A DNA stretch of 64,000 bases from Zeugodacus cucurbitae (GCF_028554725.1 NC_071671.1:28272001-28336000); one strand, 5' to 3'. Shown: positions 23,096 through 36,830, counted from the first letter of the stretch. The notes: generated by a model not told the origin, from the sequence alone. Made by a program: numbers and translations.

Positions 23096-23934
23096 CCTAA
23101 CCTAATTTATCAATTTTTGGCTTCTGAATTTCTAAGATTATGTTTTTCAAACTCTAGTGGGCTTTATTTCGTATATATTGGTTAACATGCAAATTATCTT
23201 AGCAAAATTAAGATAAGTTGGATACAATGTATCTGGTCGTTATGGCCCTGGAATTATATTATATGTTTACCATATATAATTATATATATCCTAGTGGACT
23301 TAATGCCAACTTGAAGGGTTCAATTTGGTATCCTAATACAATACCTCAATATAAGTGAATATAATGATAAAATCTCTCAAAACATTGCACTGTGGTTCCG
23401 CCAATAGGCCAAAAATCAAAAATTTCCTCTCACGATTTTCTGTCAAAATACTAGTGCCCTGTGAATTCACTATTCTTATGTTCAAACTCATTAAAACTGG
23501 GCTAAGAAATCTTGGAAAGAAGGATAAGTCAACGTTATCTCTCTCTGTGGGTGGAAACTATAACAAATAATATTCAGATTTTTTTCTGCTTTCTTAATTT
23601 TTACAAAGCATTAGTGAAAGTTTTGACGCACCGACTATGATTTTTTTGCGCATCATCGCCATATAAGTGAAATTTCTGTGCTATGTGAGCTATAGGATTT
23701 AGTAGGTCCTCACACCTCTATCATTATTATTTTCGCCTCTCTAGTTCACTTTTCTTTTAAATACCCCATATTAAGTTTCGTCCTTTATTGACAGTTCTGG
23801 ATTAGTCACGTAGCAAGAGTAGCTAATGCTACGGACCACGCGACTACGGAGGCTCCGCGGTCCAACATCTGTCCGATCTTACAAAATATCAATTTATCGT
23901 AAAAATTTAAGTCTGCTCCTGTCTCGCGTTTCAG
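23096..23934. other. non-coding stretch, nothing recognised
   Basis: AT-rich with no supported gene. The end near 23800-23880 (cacgtagcaagagtagc...) may belong to the following hAT/ZMYM remnant. Confidence 0.4.
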
Positions 23935-24850
23935 GGTAGTAATGAAAATTGACGATTTTATGGCTCAACATATTCAAAGTCGTGCTAATAAAGGAAAAGG
24001 ACATACATACGTCATATTTATCAAAAACAACTTATGAGGAATTCATTCATCTGATTGCATCAAGCGTACTGGATCAAATTATTTGCTAAATTAAGTGAAA
24101 CTAATACTACTCAGTTTCATTAGATTTTACTCCAAATAGTAGAATGTAGACCATCTGACTCTGGTAATGCATTATGTTCTACCATCTGGACCAGTAGAAA
24201 TATTCGTTAAGTTCTTGAACATGAAAAACTCGCCCAAAATTTACTAGTTTTCTTAAGTGAATATGGCATTGATATCAAAGATTGTCGTAAACAAAGCTAC
24301 GATAATGCCAACAACACATTCATTAAATTTGGTTGCTAAGTGAGCTGTAGACTGCTGTACAGATTACTTACTTCGATTTCGTTGAAAATCTCCTCTACAT
24401 TTATTTCGGTTCCTACCTATCGATGGGGTCTTCTTAGGAAAGCTTTGAAAGATTCTACTTAAAAAATTCCGAATTTGAATATGTTATCGGTGGTAGTCAG
24501 CCCGATCTGATGCTACGAAGGCGCTTGTATATGGTTTTATCACTATGTTTTGGAATATATTCTCAGTCGTCTGATCAAGACCTTAATACAGGAAATGATT
24601 ACCTCCAAGCAATACGATCCACATTTTCAGATATTGAGACAAAAGCCAAAGTTTTGACCGGCTGTGAATATTATCAGCAACAAACTTCAAGGCGAAGTAA
24701 ACGGAATACAAAGTACGACAATTTCAGCGGACAGTGGACAACGTTTTGAAATTCAGGTGTTTATTGTCATTATTGATAATGTACTGTCTGCTTTAACTAA
24801 ACGTAAGGAAGCAAATCATAAAAGTATTAGTGGTTTTGGAGTATTTCGAT
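23935..24850 (+). pseudogene. hAT-type (ZMYM/DUF4371-like) transposase remnant
   Basis: Across several frames the order LTLVMHYVLPSGPVE, FLSEYGIDIKDCRKQSYDNA, THSLNLVAK.AVDCCTDY and PIDGVF can be read. This is the conserved core of the TTF/ZMYM-type hAT proteins common in animal genomes. Stops and frameshifts throughout make it a pseudogene. Open frames at 24510 and 24664 are pieces of it. Confidence 0.7.
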
Positions 24851-25009
24851 GAGGCTAAAAACAAGGGTATTAAAATTTTTTTTTTTTTAAATAAATACAA
24901 TCTTATATTTCATTTAAGCAGTTCAAAGATACATATTTAAACAATATTTTGTGAAATTTGTATTAACAAATTCTGAAAACTCGAAAAAGGTTTTTGATCA
25001 AATTTTCAT

Positions 25010-25240
25010 ATATTGGGTCGGAAAAATAGTTCTAATAAAAAAACAATGGGGTTTAAAGTTTTACTTTCATACTGACCTAGCCTGATGGGTGGTACTTCCA
25101 AAGGGTATTTCTTATAGCGAGTTTCAAGCGAATCAGATGAATTTTAAAAATCACTGTCCGCCATATTTTTTGTCTATGGTTATCTCAAAACCCTGATATG
25201 ATGGGATTAGATGGACCTCGGATTCAGAACAAAAATATAT
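25010..25240. repeat. diverged relative of the tcgctgaatccgaa repeat
   Basis: It contains gatgggattagatggacctcggattcag and cactgtccgccatatttt, inverse or diverged versions of pieces at 28130-28420. The boundaries are uncertain. Confidence 0.4.
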
Positions 25241-25645
25241 TGTACACATAGTAAGAGCGACAGGGCATTACACTTTTTTTTTTGTGTGGCTGTGTAATTA
25301 GCCAGCAATTAATTTACATTTTCACGTCCATGTTAATTTTTTATCCTGTTTGAACTTTCCTTACAACAAGTTCAAATTAAAAAAAAAATCAGCTCTTTCT
25401 ATCAAAAAGTGTTATATATTTTTTATTCCTTTAAGCGGTTTCAGTACAGTTTTTGGCAAATATGGAACATCAAAACCAAAATTTAAAACTATTTAAATTT
25501 ACTATTTAAATTGGACCGAATAGTGCCTATTAGCCATTCTCGAATCCATCCGAAGACTAACAAAAAATTTTATTCAAATCGGTCCAGCCATTTAGGGGGA
25601 GTTCAGTGACATAAACACGTTCAGAAGAATTTTATTTCTAATACC

Positions 25646-26146
25646 CCTGACAGACGGCGGCGTTAACTCGGAATAACTGCTTTAATCGGGGTTAATTTGA
25701 GAGTTATCTCAGTTAACTCCGTTTGCTAACTCCCATTTAATCCTCAAAATTTTAGAGAGTTAGTGGGAGTTCGTGGCATTTTCGTTGGCAACATTGTTAA
25801 ACATGGCCGCTTTTTATCTATTGTGAATGAAAATATCCAATACTGACAGATGTTTTTCTATTAAATGTAAACAAAAACATACGCATGTTAATTTTTTCTA
25901 AAATAGAAGTAATAATAATAACGTATTTATATATATTTTTTTAATAATTAGTGATTTTGTACTATTTGTGCGGCTAACAACCGCAATAATTGTTTTCTAT
26001 CCAATTTTATTTCACCAAAATGGAAATATTATTGCCAATCAGTTGTTATGGGAGTTTATAACTCGCTTTACTGCAGTCTGTCACCCACAAAATTGGAACT
26101 GATTAAAAGCGCAGTTAATCGGGAATAACTTTGCCGTCTGTCCAGC
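25646..26146. mobile_element. family B MITE
   Basis: The ends are inverse copies around GACAGACGGC (left cctgacagacggcggcgttaa, right rc ctggacagacggcaaagtta). The interior ctaactcccatttaatcctc through cataacatacgc-type sequence is about 90% identical to 2358-2780. It has no coding capacity. Confidence 0.7.
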
Positions 26147-26152
26147 GTATAA

Positions 26153-26669
26153 GGCGCCTGCTACACGTTTAGAACGTTTAGCATGCAATATTGATGGATC
26201 ACGATCCATATCACAATATTGAAATATTTTGAAATCCAGATCGCAGATCGTGGATTGCGAGATAAATATTGAACGCTTGATTTACAAGCCAAAATTGGTG
26301 AAAGACAACAGTTCCAAAATTTTAAAATCAACTTTATTCTAATAAAATGAACATGAATTATAATGTTTACAGTAGAATATTTGCCAGAGCTATGCCAAAG
26401 GTTTCTTTGATAACGTCCAAAAATTGGATGCATATAATGAATTGAGCCAAACATTATTTTCATCGGTTTTCTTCCGATTATTTATACAAAACTAAACAAA
26501 TACATTTAAAAAAAAATTTCTTGTGAAAACACTAACAACATCGTATAAATATTGACGTAATATACATTGAACCTCTAGCAGTCGCGGGCGATCCACTATC
26601 TACGATCTGGATTTCAAAATATTTAAATATTTTAAATAAATACTGAATACTGAACGTGTAGCATCCGCC
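26153..26669. mobile_element. family C MITE with inverted ends
   Basis: The left end ggcgcctgctacacgtt and the inverse of the right end, ggcggatgctacacgtt, match, and the match continues patchily for ~100 bp (attttgaaatccagatcg). It directly abuts family B. It has no supported coding; the open frame at 26161-26463 on the minus strand lies inside it. Confidence 0.65.
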
Positions 26670-27564
26670 ATAGATTTCAACTGTTAGAATTCGACAAGAT
26701 ACGAGTATATGTATAGTAAGTTAATACGAATTCGAAGTAGACCGTTATATTTAATTTGAAAAAATTAAGATAACTTTCGAATCTAACCCTTGGATATTTT
26801 GCATAAGTTTGAAGCTCCAGTTCGATTTGTTTGGAAATTATAGTGTAGAATTGGCCTTAGTTCTGACGAATTTGATGCTTCACTGTACGGTAGATACGAA
26901 TGTACAGATCTAGGTGTACGTGAATATATAATATGTATAGGTATGGAAACATACTTCGCATATATGCAGTTTTATACAACCACTATGGTTATTCAATGGT
27001 TGTGACTGCCACTTCAGTACCCTCTAAATTCTTTTGATTATCCGAAGCGATATGAAATTTGATCTTAACATGAGATAGTAAAGAAAACAATATAGTCTTA
27101 GTGCCTCTCTTACTGCTGGCCTTTAGATTTGTGTACGCTATCGTGTTCTGCATCGAAATGATTTTGAACGTTCTTAATTTCTTAATTTCTGCTATTGTGC
27201 ATGCGAGTTTGTTAAACATACTTATGTATGAACTTATGTACATACAAATAAATGTATGTCCGTATTGTAGTTATGTGGTGAAGGTATTATAGTTGTCGTT
27301 TATTTGTTATGAATTACGATTAATTGTTCTCATTATTTAACAAATCAACAAGACAAATAAAAAAGCATTTGGCATCCTTCTCCCATTATGTAATGAAATA
27401 CTTTTCAATACATTCGAAGGTGTGTTAAATACACGCTCAGAACATTTTGAAAGGAACCCGTGTTCGTTCCGACCGTGCAAAACCAATTTGGTGCGAATTG
27501 TAGGCGGAGGTGCTATTTGACAATAAGCGTGAGCAACTTTTAAAATTCGACATTAATAGTGATT
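26670..27564. other. non-coding stretch, nothing recognised
   Basis: AT-rich. Short open frames on both strands at 26989-27292 overlap each other and show no domain or splice context, so I do not call a gene. Confidence 0.4.
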
Positions 27565-28030
27565 CGTCTTCCTCATCCTCTGCTTCCACCAACGGGTACT
27601 ACATCGATCACTGTAAAAACTAAAATGCTTTAGTCCATTCGGACAACATGACGCTGTACCACGTCAATGTCGTCGTATAACTCGTACAGTTCATCGTTCC
27701 ATCGTCTGCGGTATTCGCCGTTGCCAATGTTCAGAGGACCATAAATCTTGCGCAAAACCTTTCTCTTAAACCCTCCTAGTGCCGTTTTATCGTATGTTGG
27801 CATCTTCCATTCTTCTGCTCAGACAGGATGGGAATGATAAAGGACTTGTAGAGTTTGGTTTTGTCCGTCGAGAGAGGACTTTACTTTTCAATTGCCTGCT
27901 CAGTCTATAGTAGCACCTGTAGGCAAGAGTTATTCCTCATTGGATTACGAGGCTGATGTTGGTTCCAAGGTAGACGAAATCATCTACCACTTCAAAGTTA
28001 TGACTTACAACAATGTCAATGTCACAACAT
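27565..28030 (-). mobile_element. RTE-like LINE fragment (C-terminal reverse-transcriptase part)
   Basis: Minus-strand translation matches the 3' half of copy 2: the FERKVLRKIYGP, IGNGEYRRRWNDELYE and HVV.MD segments are readable. It is broken by frameshifts and truncated at both ends. Confidence 0.75.
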
Positions 28031-28129
28031 TTTAATGTAATAAAAAAGAATAACTTTATTGGTTAACAAATACCATAATTTAATGCAAATAACTATAATA
28101 ACAAAGCCAAACAAAAAAATTGTTTCTGA

Positions 28130-28420
28130 CCTGGGGTCTTATATGAGTGCCTTTTGTTTTTGGGGTCGCTGAATCCGAATACGAGGTCCATTTAACCCCA
28201 TTAGATCAGATTTTATCCCATAAAAAGCAATATGGCGAACAGCTACTCAGGGGTTACCGGGGTCATGTATTACGAATCCGTTGTCGGTTTTTCAAAATGG
28301 CGGATCCAATATAGCGGTCGATTTTTTTAAAAAATCATCGAGTTTAAATCGTTACTTGGGGTTTTCGGAGTCGCTGGTTACGAATTTGACGGGGGACCCA
28401 TATACATTTATTTTTAAAAA
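28130..28420. repeat. degenerate tandem units with ggggtcgctgaatccgaa
   Basis: Three related units, ~90-115 bp apart, begin near 28157, 28245 and 28358. Each has a g-rich ggggtcgctg-like box, then a cgaatccg/cgaatttg box, and two include an aatggcggatccaat-type box. No protein is encoded. Confidence 0.5.
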
Positions 28421-28630
28421 GTGTTTTAATTAACATCGCACCAGTGACCATCCTTTCCGTTCATTTAAGAAACCAGTATAGTATTTTCCTGTAATTGGTG
28501 TTTCCCGATATTTACATGATATTTTTAGATATTTGGACATTTAACTCTATGTCTGTCTTGCTCAGTTTAACACGTTACACAAAACCGTTAAGGGGACCAC
28601 ATTTACTATTGTGTAATAAAAATAGTTTAA

Positions 28631-29901
28631 AACAAGCTAAGTTCGGGTGTAACCGAACATTTTATACTCTCGCAATTTATTTATTTAATTTTATAAATAT
28701 ATATTTATATTAGGTCTACAACTTTGCTTCCGCCGTTTTCCAATAGATGTCTCTAGGGTCAAGCAGTGGTCGATTAAATCGATTTTTTTTGTATCGATCT
28801 TCGACATTTGTGTCAACATTAACCCAACAAAATTTTGTAGTGATCTGTTTGCATCCCAAACTTATTCTCAACTGAAAATGTCACTTTTTGACCCAAATTC
28901 TCGACATTTGCGGAAATTTTGCTTTTCTTTTTTAATTCCAAGAAAAGTGCGGCCATTAGAAAACAAAATCAGTATATGTAGTATATAGGAGCTAAATAAT
29001 GCTGATATATCTCACATAACCCCTAATATTAGGTATATGGGAGCTAGGGGAAGTTATGACCTGATTTCACTCATTTTTGGCACGGAGACATATTATTAGA
29101 AGAAAAATATTCCCTCTCAATTTCTTCAAAATATCTGAGAGACTTACCTATTTTTTCGTTAAAAAATTTATTAGAAGCACAGAGATCCTCATGTTCGATA
29201 CATGGGCCTTGAAAACTTATCGTCCGAATTCGAAGATTTTTAGAAGGACGATGCCACACTATAAATGCAGAATTTGTACCAAGTTTTGTTTCGATATCTT
29301 CTCTTTTAATTATTTTATATATTGTAAAGCACATATATGGAAAGTAGGCGTGGTTGTAAGCCGATTTTGTCCATTTTCAAAACATATTATTGGGAAAGCC
29401 AGAAAAATGTTTTGAACCAAATTTAACCCATTTAAAATTTTGTACACCAATTTGAATGTAGCTCTTCTGTACCACCTTGACCATATTTGTACTAATTTTG
29501 GTTTCTGGTGTTTTTCCTTACTGAATTAAAGCATTTTTAGTAGTTTTCAACATAACCTTTATAAGGCAGGTAGGCGAGGTTATGATCCGACTTCTTCTTT
29601 TTTTGGACTGTATTTTTATACGCTAAGTGGCTAAACGAAACGACTCTAGATAGTGGCAGTGGTCCGACTTCTCCCATTTTCAATACCTTCTCATGGTGCC
29701 AAGGCATATGTCTACCAAGTTTTATTAAGATATCTCAATTTTTACTCAAGTTATCGCTTGCACTTACCGACGGATGGACAGACATCCGAATTACAACTCC
29801 ACTCGTCATACTGATCATGTATATACATATATGTATATAACCCCATATCTCTTCTTACCCCCTCTTTTATTTCTTAGTAACTATGTTGCGAGAGTATAAA
29901 A
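28631..29901 (+). repeat. family A repeat, long diverged copy
   Basis: It starts gctaagttcgggtgtaaccgaa and ends ttgcgagagtataaaa. The 16-mer at 28660-28675 and its exact inverse at 29886-29901 are both intact. The middle is diverged from the copy at 14104. Overlapping open frames on both strands at 29071-29415 lie within it. Confidence 0.7.
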
Positions 29902-31734
29902 AGAGGAAGCAAGCAAAGCCAGGATTAGTTTGTCCTAGTTGTAAGGTATGTGGTTTTTACTTAATAAACATAATATATTTTTAATAAATAAATAAATAAT
30001 TAAAATAGGTTCATATCCTAAAATAATTCTATGAATCGTCATCGCTATCCACCTAAATGCATACACATGTATCTACTATGTACACGTATGTATGTTTGTG
30101 TCCCTCAAATTTTGTATCAAATGACATGGGAACGTTGACTTGCAAACTTTTGTATATTGAAGGACTCCAGCATATTCAAAAGAGAGCGACAAAGCCAGGC
30201 TTTAGTACGAACACAAGTAGTAAATTAAAACAAAATGCACAATGTCAAACATTTATCTCAAGTAGGATATTGGGAATAATGTACGTAAAACTCTTCCTCA
30301 ACCCATCATCCACAAAAGATTTTCCCATAGGAATGAGGGTGAATGCATAACATCAATCAATCTCCATTTGCACATATTCGCATTTTTACTCGTTATTTCG
30401 CAAGACCACCTGCATGACGTGGTGAAAAATGCTTTGAAACGCGCTCGTAAATTTTAATGAAAAGCATCTTTCACAATTTACGGATATTCTCCTTGCTAAA
30501 TAAACTGTAAATTGAGCACATTGCCGAAAGTCAATTTCCCAGGCGAATTTATACAATAGAATCCGGAATATGCATGCAGTGTATACATATACTACTATAT
30601 ATATACAAATCTTTGGAACCTTCAATAAATTTGCGGGTTTTAGAACAGTACGGAAGCTGCCGCGCCTATATTCTATTCCATTATGTTTATGCTGACCGCC
30701 AAAAACGGGAAAAGCTGAATGCAGATTACCATCGTTTTAAATTTTATATCTAGCGGTTCTTATTAGACAAATGTGGTAAAAGTTAGGTTGGGTTAAAAGA
30801 TAACTATAAATGAGAGCTTTCAATTATAGTTTATCCGTACACCAAATTTCTAAATACATACATATATTCATATACTTTTGTTGCTATGTGGACCGTATTT
30901 TCGCATTATAAATGGCTTTTTATTTCTGCCTACATATGAACAGTTAGTTAAGGGAGAAAAATGATGCTCGCATGACTCACACACATATCCGTTTACACCC
31001 TCTTCCGCCGACATACTTATTACTAAAGGGAAATGTTGCTCACATCCTTAGTATTATCACTTAACATTCCAACATAGAAAACACATCTTGAAAGGGCTTT
31101 ATCCTGATTAACTTGATAGAAGAGCCGCAATTATATTTTCACATCTTCACCTAAATGAACTTGCGCTTGACATGATATGTATACACTTAATATTATGTAA
31201 TTTAAAGAGACCGTAAAAGATTTGCGGTTAGAAAATGGTACAAATTGGTTTCTTACACGTTGAATGCAGTATTGTAGCATTTGAATTATCCCCTCAATAA
31301 CTTCTATTAACCTTTTACTCACACTGAAAGTGATTAAAAAGCTACTTTATTAATAAATTTGTATATAATATCCGAATCAGCTAAAAATATAAAAGTTATG
31401 TAAACCAATTAAAATATTCCAACTGATGATTGGTTTAAGGGGATTCTAAAATTGACTAAAAATGTCCAAATTTTAAAAGAAAATGTGTTTCTTATTAAAT
31501 AGTATAATATGTTTAAAATATTCACCAAAAATTCCGATCCGAGTAAAATTCTAAGACACGATTTCTTGAAAATTTATGAATCGATTTTGTTCAACTCATT
31601 TTTTGCACACATCTTTGAAATAACATTATCTAGTTATTGAATGAAGGAGTTGTTGTTTTAATTGCAACTAAATTCCTCGAGTCAATATATGGCAAAAATT
31701 TGACAAAAAGTATTTTTTTGTACAAATTCTGTCA
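29902..31734. other. non-coding stretch, nothing recognised
   Basis: AT-rich, with simple repeats near 29990 and 30590. Several open frames of 60-100 codons are present without start context, splice signals or domains. Confidence 0.4.
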
Positions 31735-32621
31735 AAATCTCAATTTTTGTACTCTCGCAGCAAAGTTGCTAGCAACAAAGTTTCTAAGAGAGTATTATAT
31801 TTTTGTTCACATAACGGTTGTTTGTAACACCCAAAACAAAATGAGTTAGATATAGGGTTATATATACCAAAGTGATCAGGACGACGAGGCGAGTCAAAAT
31901 CCGAATGTCTGTCCGTCCGTCCGTCTGTGCAAGCTGTAACTTGAGTTAAAATTAAGATATCTTGATGAAACTTGGCACACTTGTTTCTTGGCACCATAGG
32001 AAGGTTGCTTTCGAGATGGGCGAAATCGGACCACTGCCACGCCGATTAACTCGTTGCGTTAACTCACTAAGGAAACATGTCAGAAACACTAAATTTTACA
32101 GAAGAAATACCAGAAAGAAGCTTCACTCAGATTTTTTTACAAAATGGAAAATGGGCGTGGCATCGCCCACTAATGGGTCAAAAACCAAATCTCAGGAACT
32201 ACTCGACAGATTTCAATGAAATTCGGTATATACTATTTTCTTGACACCCTGATGTGGAAAATGGATGAAATCGGTTCACAACTACGACAATTTCCCATAT
32301 AACTCAATTTTGAATTCCATCTGATTCCTTCACTTTATATGATATACATAAGGAACCAATGAAGATAACGAAATAAAAGTTTACACAAATGGTGTATATG
32401 ATCCGTGGCATCACTTGTGAAAAAATTGTCGAAATCGGACTATAACTTTTCAATTCCCATCCGGGGCGAATATGAAGAACTCAGTGCCTTATGGTAATTT
32501 TTCACCGAAAATATCGGTAAATTTCTCAGATATCTTAATTTAATTCAGAGGAAATCTTATTCTTCTAATAGTATATCTCTGTGTCAGAAATGGTTAAAAT
32601 CAGGTCATAACTTCCCCTAGC
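31735..32621 (-). repeat. family A repeat, inverted copy, cut by LINE
   Basis: In reverse orientation it shows the terminal ctctcgcag/ctaagagagtatt region, the (GGAC)n tract as gtccgtccgtccgtct, and gggcgatgccacgccc. It stops at aacttcccctag, where RTE-like LINE copy 2 begins. Confidence 0.7.
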
Positions 32622-33995
32622 ATGCCCGACGATTGGAATCTCAGTGTGCTCTGCCCAATCCATAAAAAGGGAGACCCCACAATATGCGCCAATTACCGTG
32701 TTATAAGTCACCTCAATATCGAATATAAGGTTTTGTCGAGCCTATTGTGTGAAAGACTAAAGCGCACCGTCAACGAACTGATTGGACCTTATCAGTGTGG
32801 CTTTAGACCTGGAAAATCGACAATGGACCAGATATTCACCATGCGCCAAATCTTGGAAAAGACCCGAGAGAGAAGAATCGATACTCACCATCTTTTCATC
32901 GATTTTAAAGCCTCCTTCGATAGCACGAAAAGGAGCTGCCTTTATGCCGCGATGTCGGAATTTGGTATCCCTGCAAAACTAATACGGCTATGTAAACTGA
33001 CGTTGAGCAACACCAAAAGCTCCGTCAGGATCGGGTACCAAACGAGGCTTCAGACAGGGTGACTCACTATCGTGCGACTTCTTCAATCTATTGCTGGAAA
33101 AAATAATACGAGCTCCAGAGCTAAATAGAGAAGGTACAATCTTCTACAAGAGTGTACAGCTGCTGGCGTATGTCGCTGATATTGATATCATCGGAAGCAA
33201 CAACCGCGCCGTTTGTTCTGCTTTTTCCAGACTAGATAAAGAGGCGAAGCGTATGGGTCTGGTGGTGAATGAGGACAAGACGAAATATCTCCTGTCGTCA
33301 AACAAACAGTCAGCGCATTCGCGTCTTGGCTCCCACGTCACTGTTGACAGTCATAACTTTGAAGTTGTAGATAATTTCGTCTACCTGGGAACCAGCATTA
33401 ACAGCAATAACAATGTCAGCCTGGAAATACAACGCAGAATCACTCTTGCCAACAGGTGTTACTTTGGACTGAGTAGGCAATTGCAAAGTAAAGTCCTCTC
33501 TCGACGAACAAAATTCAAACTCTACAAGTCGCTCATTATTCCCGTCCTGATCTATGGCGCCGAAGCGTGGACGATGACAACATCCGATGAGACGACTCTT
33601 GGGGTTTTCGAGAGAAAGGTTTTGCGTAAGATTTATGGTCCTCTGAACATTGGCAACGGCGAATACCGCAGACGATGGAACGATGAGCTGTATGATTTAT
33701 ACGACGACATTGACATAGTTCAGCGAATAAAAAGACAGCGGCTACGCTGGCTAGGTCATGTTGTACGAATGGATGAAAACACTCCAGCTCTGAAAGTGTT
33801 CGATGCAGTACCCGCTGGAGGAAGCCGCGGAAGAGGACGACCTCCACTCCGGTGAAAAGATCAAGTACAAAGTGACCTGGCTTCACTTGGTGTTTCCAGT
33901 TGGCGCCAAAAAGCAAAAAGGAGGAACAAGTCGCGCTCTGGTGAATTCAGCTATATTCGCTTAAAGCGGTTTCTACGCCAAATGTATATACATAC
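32622..33995 (+). mobile_element. RTE-like LINE copy 2, 5'-truncated
   Basis: Reading begins MPDDWNLSVLCPIHKKGDP and runs through the reverse transcriptase (GPYQCGFRPGKSTMDQIF, FIDFKASFDS, GFRQ, then YVADIDI where the family has YADDIDI) to GRGRPPLR. The frame breaks near 33060, and TGA at 33854 disrupts the C-terminus. Flanks aacttcccctag (before) and aacttcctccag (about 34010) look like a decayed target-site duplication. The tail ends in atgtatat repeats, as in RTE-type 3' ends. The catalytic Asp-Asp is lost. Confidence 0.8.
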
Positions 33996-34257
33996 ATATA
34001 TGTATATATAACTTCCTCCAGCTTCATATACATAGCTCATTATAGGATTTTCAAAAATACGATGGGATTAATAGCTTATCTTATCAATTCTTTTGTTCGC
34101 ATTTGACAGACATTACATCATAAAAAGCAGGAAAGCTACTTGAATTTGAAATATCGCAAACACAGTCCATAATTATAGTTTTACCTCCACTTAATTTGTA
34201 AGTATGAGGACACCTGGTATATAACATTTTCGGGATATCCTGATTTTACAGTTTGAA

Positions 34258-34545
34258 ATAAGGAAGGGCTAAGTTCGGGTGCAATCGAACATTTTATACT
34301 CTCGCAATTTATTGATATTGAGATAACACACAATTTGCTCATACATTCGGCATTAAGGTACTAAAAGTTATTATATATTTCGACAATTTTTCCACAAGTC
34401 ATGTCATGTAAAGTTTTATTCCGCTATCTTCATTTGTTCCTAATGTATATACAGTGATCCCCGCTGAAAATTAAGTTATATGGGAAGTAGGCGTGGTTGT
34501 AAACCGATTTCCATTTTTCATCCGTGGTATTAGGGATTAGGGATA
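34258..34545 (+). repeat. family A repeat, 5' half of a split copy
   Basis: It starts ataaggaagggctaagttcggg and runs to aaaccgatttccatttttcatcc, where the Jockey LINE begins. The matching 3' half resumes at about 38565. Confidence 0.7.
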
Positions 34546-34594
34546 GAAAACGTTTTTTTTATTACAATTGTGCCTAGTATACAATGATTAAATA

Positions 34595-36780
34595 CTAACA
34601 ACAATTTAATTCTAAAAGGTTAAAAATAATAATTAAAGCTAAATATTGCTTTGGTTGCCTTGCTAAGTCTGAATATCTCATACCTTTCAGCCGGTTTTCT
34701 CGTTCAGCAGTTCCGATGAGTCTGGGTGCCTCTTCATTTACATGCTGTCTAAGCCTAATTTCGTGAGTCTTTGCAAGTTTGGTTATTTCATTTACAACTG
34801 AATTCACACCAAGAGCACGGTGAAGGTCAGCAGATCTAATATACCAAAGAGCATTAACTATACTTATTAGTACCTTATTTTGGAAGCGCTGAATGCAAGC
34901 AATAGAGTTTTGGCTTGAGCAACCCCATAGTGGAGCTCCATAGGTCTCAAGGTCACACCTTTTTTCTTGACATGCTCTTTCCAGCGAAGCTTAGCATCTT
35001 GGGTGATTCCTAGGTACTTAGCATTATTGTGATGTGGTATAGAAATACCATTTATATAAATGGGATGGTATGATGTTTTTTTTTTTAAGTAAAGCCAACG
35101 TGCATTGATTTGGAATGGTTTAATTTAATGCGCCACTTGGAAGCCCATTTAGTAATTGCATTGACTGCTGTTTGCACTCGAAGGTTAGATACTGAGGTTG
35201 ACTCTCCTGCTGCTAACAGGGCTGTGTCATCCGCAAATGTCGCTGTCACATAACTAAGTCAGTGGGGATATCACTTGTAAAAAGCAAGTAAAGCATTGGC
35301 CCCAACACTCTTCCCTGGGGAACTCCCGCTTCTATCGGTTTGAGCATGCGTCCTCTTGTTTTATGCGGAAGTGTCTATCTTTAAGGTAGGAAGAAATGAT
35401 TTCGCAATATTGTTTGGGTAACATGCATTTCAATTTCAGCAGTAGATAGCATAGCATTTTCAACGAAATTAACGATTCGGTATACCTGGTCAATTGTTGA
35501 ATGGTGATCACGAAAGCCGAACTGATGTACTGGTATAAGGTGTTTTCGATCTATTATTGATTTGAGCCTCTTTATGAGAACATTCTCGAAGACTTTCGAT
35601 AGAGCTGGCAACAGCGATATTGGCCTATAAGATGTGACATCATGTAGTGCTGAGGTATCATAATAACTTCAGATACTTTCCAAAGCGATGGAACATATCT
35701 TAAGTATAATGCACTGTTTACAATGTTTACACTTTTTTATACAATTCTTTGGTAGATTGCGTAATATTTATCCGGTTATTAAATCAAACCCAGGCGCTTT
35801 TTTGAGCCTTGCGTTCTTGATAAGACTTTTAATTTCTTTAATTGGAGAAATGCTGACGAGTGGATCCAACCAACTATTTTCACAGTTTAGCTCATGTCCA
35901 TAGTTAGGTGTAAATATGTTTCTCAAATGATTCGCAAATACTGCAGGCTTTTGTGCATTCGTTTTGGCCCACTCAGATTCGTTTTTTTATTGGTGCGACA
36001 TGTTTTATTTGTTTATTAATATTCCTTGCAGCTTTCCAGCGTGAATAATGGGTAAATTTATCATCAGTGAGTTTGGACAAATACGTTTTGAAGGAATAGT
36101 TTTTAAACTATCTAATTGTTGTTCTTAGTTCCGCTGTACATCTATTAAGATCAGATTTGAGAGCAGCCGACCTAGTTTGCTGCCATCTTCGTCGAAGTTT
36201 TCATTTTTTATGGATACCATCTAAGATGTATTTTGGGAATTTGTTTCCACTTAGATTCACGCGAATATTCGGTGTACTGTTTCATGCAGCATTTTGAATT
36301 ACTTTTGTGAAAGATTCAACTTCACTATCTAAGTCAGCATCTGTCGATATGCGCTTTAGCTTAAAATCGACTTTATTCAGTATAGTCTTAAATTTATACC
36401 AATCAGTATGCTTATTAGTATCAGTTTTGATGTTATGCCTGGGCGGACTATATAGGCAATTAAGTATAATGACTGACTGTGCATTTTTACTGAAATTGCT
36501 GTAGCTTGAATTTCATCAGTCTTAATCTGAGCTTCTTCGAAATGTTTAATAATACTTTTGAATAAAACCGCGCTTCCTCCTCGTGCTGAGTTTACTGGGT
36601 GCAGCGTGTGGTATAGTCATACCACATAATTTTTGAATTCTAAAAATGAATGGTTCGTAAAGTTTCGGACAACAAACACACTTCAATATTTCTGTCGTTT
36701 AGAATAACTTCCAATTCATTTTTACTTTTGGAAAGACCATTGGCGTTCCATAGCATTATTTTCAAAGAGTTACTGTTCAT
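34595..36780 (-). pseudogene. Jockey LINE ORF2 (endonuclease-reverse transcriptase), broken
   Basis: The endonuclease start LWNANGL is at 36760-36740 and reverse-transcriptase residues PALSKVFENVLIKRLKSII and HQFGFRDHHSTIDQV are at 35611-35480. The C-terminus ends RYSDLARQPK near 34660. Stops and indels occur throughout, and the catalytic YADD box is not preserved in a readable frame. Confidence 0.65.
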
Positions 36781-36830
36781 CAATACATTGTATATTGTAT
36801 TCAAGAGCGCTGAGCCGCTGATTTATGGTC

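Noticed and set aside
29071..29415. Two overlapping open frames on opposite strands
   Set aside because: They lie within a diverged family A repeat and have no domain or conserved start.
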